Positions 32,901 to 36,198 of a stretch of DNA of 36,198 bases are shown in pieces. The DNA lies in the NCBI GenBank assembly GCA_944392945.1, contig CALXYJ010000015.1, forward strand, positions 1 to 36,198, read 5' to 3'. A program made the translations under genes and the position numbers. Source of the DNA: an uncultured Clostridia bacterium (lineage in GTDB: Bacteria > Bacillota > Clostridia > TANB77 > CAG-508). Numbering within the stretch: the first letter of the stretch is position 1; every line of letters begins with the position of its first letter. The notes below the pieces were generated by a model, which was given only the letters and a program-made list of their open reading frames with translations, did not search any database and was not told the origin of the DNA.

Positions 32901-33860
32901 AGATTGGATAAAGAATTAACATCAATTATAAAAAATGGATTTTCTGTTATGTACATAATTGCTCAAAAATTAGTTTGGAAATCTAATGAAGATGGATATA
33001 TTGTAGGATCTAGAGGATCTGTTGGTTCATCTTTTGCAGCTAATATGACAGGTATTACGGAAGTTAATTCTCTTCCAGCACATTATAGATGTCCTAATTG
33101 TAAATATTCAGATTTTACAGATTATGGTGTAAAAAATGGATTTGACCTTCCAGATAAAAATTGTCCAAAATGTGGTACTAAATTATTAAAAGATGGAATG
33201 GATATACCTTTCGAGACTTTCTTAGGATTTAATGGTGATAAAGAGCCAGATATAGACTTAAATTTCTCTGGTGAATACCAAGCAAAAGCACATAAATATA
33301 CAGAAGTTATATTTGGAAAAGGTACAACTTTTAAAGCAGGTACAGTAGGTACAGTAGCAGATAAAACAGCATTTGGATATGTAAAAAAATATTATGAAGA
33401 AAGAAATATACCAGTTGCTAACGCAGAAGTTGCTAGAATTGCACAAGGATGTACAGGAATAAAGAGAACAACAGGTCAACATCCAGGTGGAATTATAGTT
33501 GTTCCAAAAGGAAGAGAAATATATGAATTTACACCAGTACAGCATCCTGCTGATGATCCAAATTCTGATATAATAACAACACATTTTGACTATCATTCAA
33601 TAGATCAAAACCTATTAAAATTAGATATACTTGGTCATGATGATCCTACTATGATAAGAATGTTATTTGATATTACAGGAAAAGATCCAACTAAAGTTCC
33701 TTTAGATGATAAAGAGACAATGTCAATTTTTAGTTCTACAAAAGCATTGGGAGTAACACCTGAACAAATTCATTCAGAGGTTGGTAGTTATGGAATACCA
33801 GAATTTGGAACAAAATTTGTTAGACGGAATGTTAGTAGATACAAAACCTACAACTTTTGA
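29940..33860 (+). CDS. polC: DNA polymerase III PolC, N-terminal 1306 residues (frame broken)
   Basis: PolC is the replicative DNA polymerase of low-GC Gram-positives. Domains in order: N-terminal region (1-230); two OB folds, about 242-341 and 364-462, where most PolC have one; PHP (VELHMHTKMSQMDGMTS, from 478); an inserted proofreading exonuclease (VLDLETTGFSF, from 566; HRALDDVDTTVK near 708); a C4 zinc site (CPNC/CPKC, 1051-1078); and the catalytic PDIDLNFSG near 1103. GIPEFGTKFVR is still PolC, but after residue about 1296 the frame reads RNVSRYKTYNF and stops at 33860. The proper continuation, MLVDTKPTTFDELIRISGLSHGTDVW, is in the next frame (33829-34686). The start is TTG 29940 with AGGAGA 7 bases upstream. 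Essential gene, so a read error or frameshift rescue is likely. Confidence 0.94.
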   Translation: MENLKKIKDIFSDYTNNTQMQECYISKIEIYKKTNRLMIVLKTDKFVQIKDMWDFEKYLMERFKIKDIVMIFEYEENTKIPDVKDEWKNIICYMAHKHPLMKPILLMKSTIEVHDNIIDVKMHIKGADFLRSRKTDKQVEITIKNLLGKDYKVRLEEQISKEDLERLEENNRLLEEKLINNRIEEIKKYEQEKASIQEVPYIPMPTDEDMPPMEELGDLPVPELPENNNIQYIIGKPSKAKENFVKIKDIDANSGKVTIEGRITELDSRDTKSGKKIIIMEVYDGTGIMTCKSFTTMEEANDILEKLGKVKAIKIIGKASLDTYMGDVNIIANSVIETDAEVPEIPEDDNTSPLIMGTSMNISEPLVKIENLGVDDSKVSLEGEVINSEDRELKSGRVLFSFDLYDGTSTLTCKAFLDKKNAKKIMGRVKSAKAIKIAGSAQMDSFSHELTVMAYTILEIEPPKKEIRMDNSEEKRVELHMHTKMSQMDGMTSAKDLIKRAMKWGMKSIAITDHGVVQAFPEAHKLLGFDNHDIKIIYGVEAYLAPDKVSPVSFSKGQSIDTTYCVLDLETTGFSFRTEKITEVGIMKVQNGEVIDEFSCFVNPEKPIPPRVVEVTNITDDMVKDAETIDKVMPKILDFIGDSVLVAHNADFDIGFLKYNANILGLSLENTYLDTLRLAKDLFPNFKKYKLGIIAENLGIKVEVAHRALDDVDTTVKVLNVMLKMLKDKGIETLDDMTKKIAGEADYKKLPTYHAIILATNYVGLKNLYKLISISHLDYFYKKPRILKSIYKKYSEGLIMGSACEAGELYQAIEMGKTDEEIEDIARDYDYLEIQPLGNNEFLVRNGTVADEEGLKNINRKIVEIGEKLNKLVVATCDVHFMDPEDEIYRRMLQAGQGYDDADEQAPLYLRTTEEMLKEFEYLGKEKAYEVVVTNTNKIADMCEWISPISPEKCPPHIPGCETTIKEIAYSKAHELYGDPLPAIVEERLDKELTSIIKNGFSVMYIIAQKLVWKSNEDGYIVGSRGSVGSSFAANMTGITEVNSLPAHYRCPNCKYSDFTDYGVKNGFDLPDKNCPKCGTKLLKDGMDIPFETFLGFNGDKEPDIDLNFSGEYQAKAHKYTEVIFGKGTTFKAGTVGTVADKTAFGYVKKYYEERNIPVANAEVARIAQGCTGIKRTTGQHPGGIIVVPKGREIYEFTPVQHPADDPNSDIITTHFDYHSIDQNLLKLDILGHDDPTMIRMLFDITGKDPTKVPLDDKETMSIFSSTKALGVTPEQIHSEVGSYGIPEFGTKFVRRNVSRYKTYNF
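33825..33828 (+). other. polC: Frameshift point in polC (one extra base)
   Basis: The bases are AGA CGG A ATG TTA. Upstream homology ends in the frame of AGA CGG, and downstream homology begins with ATG TTA. Removing one G or A from CGGA restores a single frame reading F-V-R-R/G-M-L. The extra base is thus within 33825-33828. Confidence 0.85.
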
Positions 33861-34686
33861 TGAATTAATTCGTATTTCTGGTTTATCACATGGTACTGAT
33901 GTGTGGCTTGGAAATGCTCAAACATTAATAGAAGAAGGAACAGTAACACTTACAGAAGCTATATGTTGTCGTGATGATATAATGATATATTTAATAAAAC
34001 AAGGTTTACCACCAAACCATGCTTTTAAAATAATGGAGACAGTACGTAAAGGTAAAGCTTTAAAAGACCCAGCAAAATGGGCTGAATATGTGGCAATGAT
34101 GAAAGAACATAATGTACCAGATTGGTATATAAAATCTTGTGAAAAAATAAAATATATGTTCCCAAAAGCACATGCTGCTGCATATGTAACAAATGCTTTT
34201 AGAATAGCTTGGTTTAAAGTTCACGAGCCAGAAGCTTATTATACAGCATATTTTACTATAAGAGCAGATGAGTTTGATAGTGATATTATGTGCCATGGAA
34301 AAGAAAAAGTTTTAAACAAAATGAAAGAAATAGATTTAGCTGGAAATAATGCATCAACAAAAGATAAGAATATGTATGCAATACTAGAACTAGTATTAGA
34401 AATGTATGAAAGAGGAATAAAATTCCTACCAATTGATTTATATAAATCACATAGTACAAAATTTATAGCAGAAAAAGATGGAATTCGACCACCACTAAAT
34501 AGTATTCCTGGCCTAGGTTCTGTTGCAGCAGAGGGAATTTGTGCAGCAAAAGAAGAAGGAGAATTCATGTGTGTTGACGATTTAAGAATGAGAGCAAAAG
34601 TTGGAAGTTCTGTTATAGAATTATTAAGAAATGCTGGATGTTTAAAAGGTATGCCAGAAAGCAACCAGATGAGTTTATTTGCATAA
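33829..34686 (+). CDS. polC: DNA polymerase III PolC, C-terminal 285 residues (second part of the broken frame)
   Basis: This is the direct continuation of polC in the +1 frame: DELIRISGLSHGTDVWLGNAQ, CRDDIMIYLIKQGLPPNHAFKIMETVRKGK, then the helix-rich fingers and duplex-binding regions KYMFPKAHAAAYVTNAFRIAWFKVHEPEAYY. A C-terminal domain follows, with PGLGSVAAEGICAAKEEGEF (HhH motif) and, at the very end, NQMSLFA, a beta-clamp binding motif of the QxSLF type. No ribosome binding site or credible independent start precedes it (a TTG at 33781 reads through polC codons out of frame), so it is not a separate gene. Sequence conservation shows no decay after the break, so selection still acts on it or the break is recent or artefactual. 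Confidence 0.92.
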   Translation: MLVDTKPTTFDELIRISGLSHGTDVWLGNAQTLIEEGTVTLTEAICCRDDIMIYLIKQGLPPNHAFKIMETVRKGKALKDPAKWAEYVAMMKEHNVPDWYIKSCEKIKYMFPKAHAAAYVTNAFRIAWFKVHEPEAYYTAYFTIRADEFDSDIMCHGKEKVLNKMKEIDLAGNNASTKDKNMYAILELVLEMYERGIKFLPIDLYKSHSTKFIAEKDGIRPPLNSIPGLGSVAAEGICAAKEEGEFMCVDDLRMRAKVGSSVIELLRNAGCLKGMPESNQMSLFA

Positions 34687-34688
34687 AG

Positions 34689-34715
34689 GAACTTTACGGA
34701 CGTTCCTTAAAGTTC
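34689..34715. repeat. Dispersed palindromic repeat, copy 4 (polC end)
   Basis: A 27-base element starting GAACTTTACGGACG and ending TTAAAGTTC, in the same orientation as copy 1. It begins 2 bases after the polC stop codon. Confidence 0.8.
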
Positions 34716-34723
34716 ATAATAAA

Positions 34724-34763
34724 AATAAAGGAACACTTAGATCTAATTGAGTGTTCCTATTTT
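34724..34763 (+). terminator. Terminator after polC
   Basis: AGGAACACT (34729-34737) pairs with AGTGTTCCT (34750-34758) around a 12-base loop, with AT pairing outside and TATTTT after. It ends the pyrH-polC string. Confidence 0.8.
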
Positions 34764-34778
34764 AAAAAGGGGAAGATT

Positions 34779-35816
34779 ATGATATTTTTTACTATATGGA
34801 TATTGCTAATAGGGACATTAGGAGTATTTTATATAATTATTAGCAAAGAAAGAAAATACTTAAATTTAATAGCAATATTAATTTATTTCCCTTTTATAGG
34901 TATACCTATTTTTTTAATACAGAATATATATAAAGATACAGGAATAATATTTTTGATATTATCAATTGTAATTGGATATATAATTATAATAATAGGAACA
35001 GAGATATATAATAGAATTAAAATTAGTATAGCTAAAGATGAAGGTATATATATAAGAGATATGGAGGTAGATTATAGTCCAGCAATACTATCTTATTTAG
35101 AAAATCAAAGAACAGAGCCTAAAAAAGATATAATAGCCTCAATATTAGATTTATGTGCTAAAAAATATTTATATATAGAAAAACAAAATGAAAATAAATA
35201 TATATTAAAATTAGGAAAAAATATGAAAATTGATAATCTAAAGTCAGATGAAAAATATTTATATGAAAAATTATCAAAAGGAGAAAAAATCAATATAGAT
35301 AGGTGGATAAAATTAGTACAAGAAGAATTTAAAAAGTATAAATTTGTAAGGAAAAATAAAATTAATCTATATTCTGTATTTTTAATTTTATATTTTGCAA
35401 TAATTATAGGAATAAGTATAATTATTCAAATAAATCCAAATTTTAAAATAGCGAATGAAAATTTTAATATAATATTTATAACATTTTTTGTTGCTTTCGA
35501 GTTAGCTTTTATAGAACCGATAATGAGAATTATAATAAAGTATTTAAGAAAAGGAGAATATTTTTCAGGAATATATACTGCTTCAGGGATAAAAGAAATG
35601 AGAAGATGGAAAGCATATAAAGATTTCTTAAAAGATTATACTTTAATTAAAGATAAGCCAATTGAAAGTGTAGTTATCTTAGAAAAACATATTGCTTATG
35701 CAATAGTTTTAGATGTAAATAAAAAATATACAAATAATATAATAGAAGATTTAAATTTGAATTATAGTTTAAACTTTGATTATATAAAAGAAATTATAAA
35801 TGATATAGGAGAATAA
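34779..35816 (+). CDS. DUF2207-like membrane protein, short form
   Basis: The 345-residue product has helices near residues 3-20, 28-48, 53-75 and a pair at about 205-255. A soluble segment between them, about 85-200 (DYSPAILSYLENQRTEPKKDIIASILDLCAKKYLYIEK), looks like a winged-helix-type domain. Its C-terminus, RRWKAYKDFLKDYTLIKDKPIESVVILEKHIAYAIVLDV, is the hallmark of DUF2207 proteins. Full DUF2207 proteins carry a signal peptide and an N-terminal outside domain of about 200 residues; both are missing. The start is ATG 34779 with AAAAAGGGG upstream; the frame is open into polC but lacks a site there. Function is unknown. Followed one base later by the DUF1294 gene. Confidence 0.75.
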   Translation: MIFFTIWILLIGTLGVFYIIISKERKYLNLIAILIYFPFIGIPIFLIQNIYKDTGIIFLILSIVIGYIIIIIGTEIYNRIKISIAKDEGIYIRDMEVDYSPAILSYLENQRTEPKKDIIASILDLCAKKYLYIEKQNENKYILKLGKNMKIDNLKSDEKYLYEKLSKGEKINIDRWIKLVQEEFKKYKFVRKNKINLYSVFLILYFAIIIGISIIIQINPNFKIANENFNIIFITFFVAFELAFIEPIMRIIIKYLRKGEYFSGIYTASGIKEMRRWKAYKDFLKDYTLIKDKPIESVVILEKHIAYAIVLDVNKKYTNNIIEDLNLNYSLNFDYIKEIINDIGE

Positions 35817-35817
35817 A

Positions 35818-36123
35818 ATGATAGATTATAAATTATTATTACAAGCAATATTTACACCAAAGAATATTTTAATATATTTAGTTGTAATAAATTTGATGGC
35901 TTTTTTGGCTATGTGGTGGGATAAAAGAAGAGCTCAAAAGGGAGAATGGAGAATTAGTGAAGCTGGCTTATTTACATTAGTTTTACTTGGTGGTGGAATT
36001 GGTGGAATTGCTGGAATGTATACTTTTAGACACAAAACAAAAAAATTAAGATTTACAATAGGTTTTCCAACAATATTAATAACAGAAATAGTTTTAGTAA
36101 TATATTTTATTTTTATAAAATAG
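35818..36123 (+). CDS. DUF1294 family membrane protein
   Basis: The 101-residue product has three or four membrane helices and the family motifs: YLVVINLMAFLAMWWDKRRAQKGEWRISEAGLFTLVLLGGGIGG is a near-complete DUF1294 signature (N-x-x-x-F, DKxxA, WRI.E..L..ll.GG.). Then GMYTFRHKTKKLRFTIGFPTIL has the conserved R-H-K-T-x-K motif. Such proteins are widespread and without a known role. The ATG is 1 base after the preceding stop codon, with GGAGAAT as ribosome binding site at the end of that gene, so translation is coupled. Confidence 0.93.
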   Translation: MIDYKLLLQAIFTPKNILIYLVVINLMAFLAMWWDKRRAQKGEWRISEAGLFTLVLLGGGIGGIAGMYTFRHKTKKLRFTIGFPTILITEIVLVIYFIFIK

Positions 36124-36186
36124 TTAGTGTAAAATAAATTCGGGGAAAATTTAGAATAAAAAAAATAAGATACCCACTCAAAATTG

Positions 36187-36195
36187 TGTTAAAAT
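36187..36195 (+). promoter_or_regulatory. Possible extended -10 promoter at the right edge
   Basis: TG, one base, TAAAAT at 36190-36195 forms an extended -10. The gene it would serve lies beyond the window; no -35 is evident. Confidence 0.3.
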
Positions 36196-36198
36196 AAT

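Noticed and set aside
33258..33596. Cys/Tyr/Ile-rich minus-strand frame inside polC
   Set aside because: It covers the conserved catalytic part of polC; the Cys content is the reverse reading of Ala/Thr codons.
33822..33831. Reassignment of CGG to glutamine, since PolC often has Gln after FVR
   Set aside because: A change of codon meaning would not repair the frame; one base too many remains. A single codon is no evidence for a new code.
33781..34686. Separate gene starting at TTG 33781
   Set aside because: The first 16 codons read polC sequence out of frame and there is no ribosome binding site; homology to PolC starts at about 33829, so it is the tail of polC.
34638..34778. N-terminal extension of the DUF2207-like protein into the end of polC
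   Set aside because: It overlaps polC coding sequence, a palindromic repeat and a terminator, and lacks a ribosome binding site; ATG 34779 has one.
1..36198. CRISPR array, phage, complete insertion sequence or toxin-antitoxin operon
   Set aside because: No regular repeat-spacer pattern, Cas, transposase, integrase or phage structural motif was seen; the XRE gene pairs with DUF2975 and not with a toxin.

Overview
This is a very AT-rich window with strong AGGAGG-type ribosome binding sites, many TTG starts, AGA as the main arginine codon and clear TTGACA/TATAAT promoters. Together with PolC, a YtgP/SpoVB-type flippase, LL-diaminopimelate aminotransferase and the pyrH-frr-uppS-cdsA-rseP-polC order, this points to a low-GC Bacillota, most likely an uncultured or poorly described Clostridia lineage. 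I cannot name a genus from sequence alone. Most of the window is housekeeping chromosome, not a mobile island.

Layout. 1-1500: the end of an unknown gene, a truncated M14 carboxypeptidase, and a DUF2975 membrane protein paired with a small XRE regulator. 1500-3450: ruvA overlapping or abutting rarA. 3490-5420: small proteins, two half-size TauE/SafE-like permeases and a Cys-rich transthyretin-like protein. 5440-10340: a two-OB SSB-like protein, a GT-C-like membrane protein, lspA, rluD and rluB. 10340-14350: a two-S1 RNA-binding protein and a replication-relaxation-like protein, convergent with a solitary VirD4/TraG-type coupling ATPase. 14390-17150: a lipid flippase, HU, and a tRNA-Val/Asp/Phe operon. 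17200-23100: envelope and DAP genes (dapF, folC, murE, dapL, lepB). 23160-25030: a long-chain acyl-CoA synthetase. 25100-34760: pyrH, frr, uppS, cdsA, rseP, a bPH2 protein and polC. 34779-end: DUF2207-like and DUF1294 membrane proteins.

How the genes fit together. dapL and dapF make meso-DAP and murE would add a diamino acid to the muropeptide. uppS supplies undecaprenyl phosphate and the YtgP-like protein would flip lipid II. cdsA feeds phospholipid synthesis. lepB, lspA and rseP process exported, lipoprotein and membrane proteins. ruvA, rarA, polC, HU and the SSB-like protein serve DNA replication and repair; rluB, rluD, frr, the S1 protein and the tRNAs serve translation.

The points most worth a second look are: a one-nucleotide disruption of polC at what appears to be the only in-frame CGG codon in the window; a duplicated OB fold in the same PolC; a family of four dispersed 27-bp palindromes beside housekeeping genes; a 17-bp perfect inverted repeat that holds the dapF start codon; an orphan conjugation-type coupling ATPase with a replication-relaxation-like neighbour; and unusual MurE specificity motifs. 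I did not find a CRISPR array, a phage, a complete insertion sequence or a recognisable defence operon. Motif and repeat statements were read by eye; no search was run.
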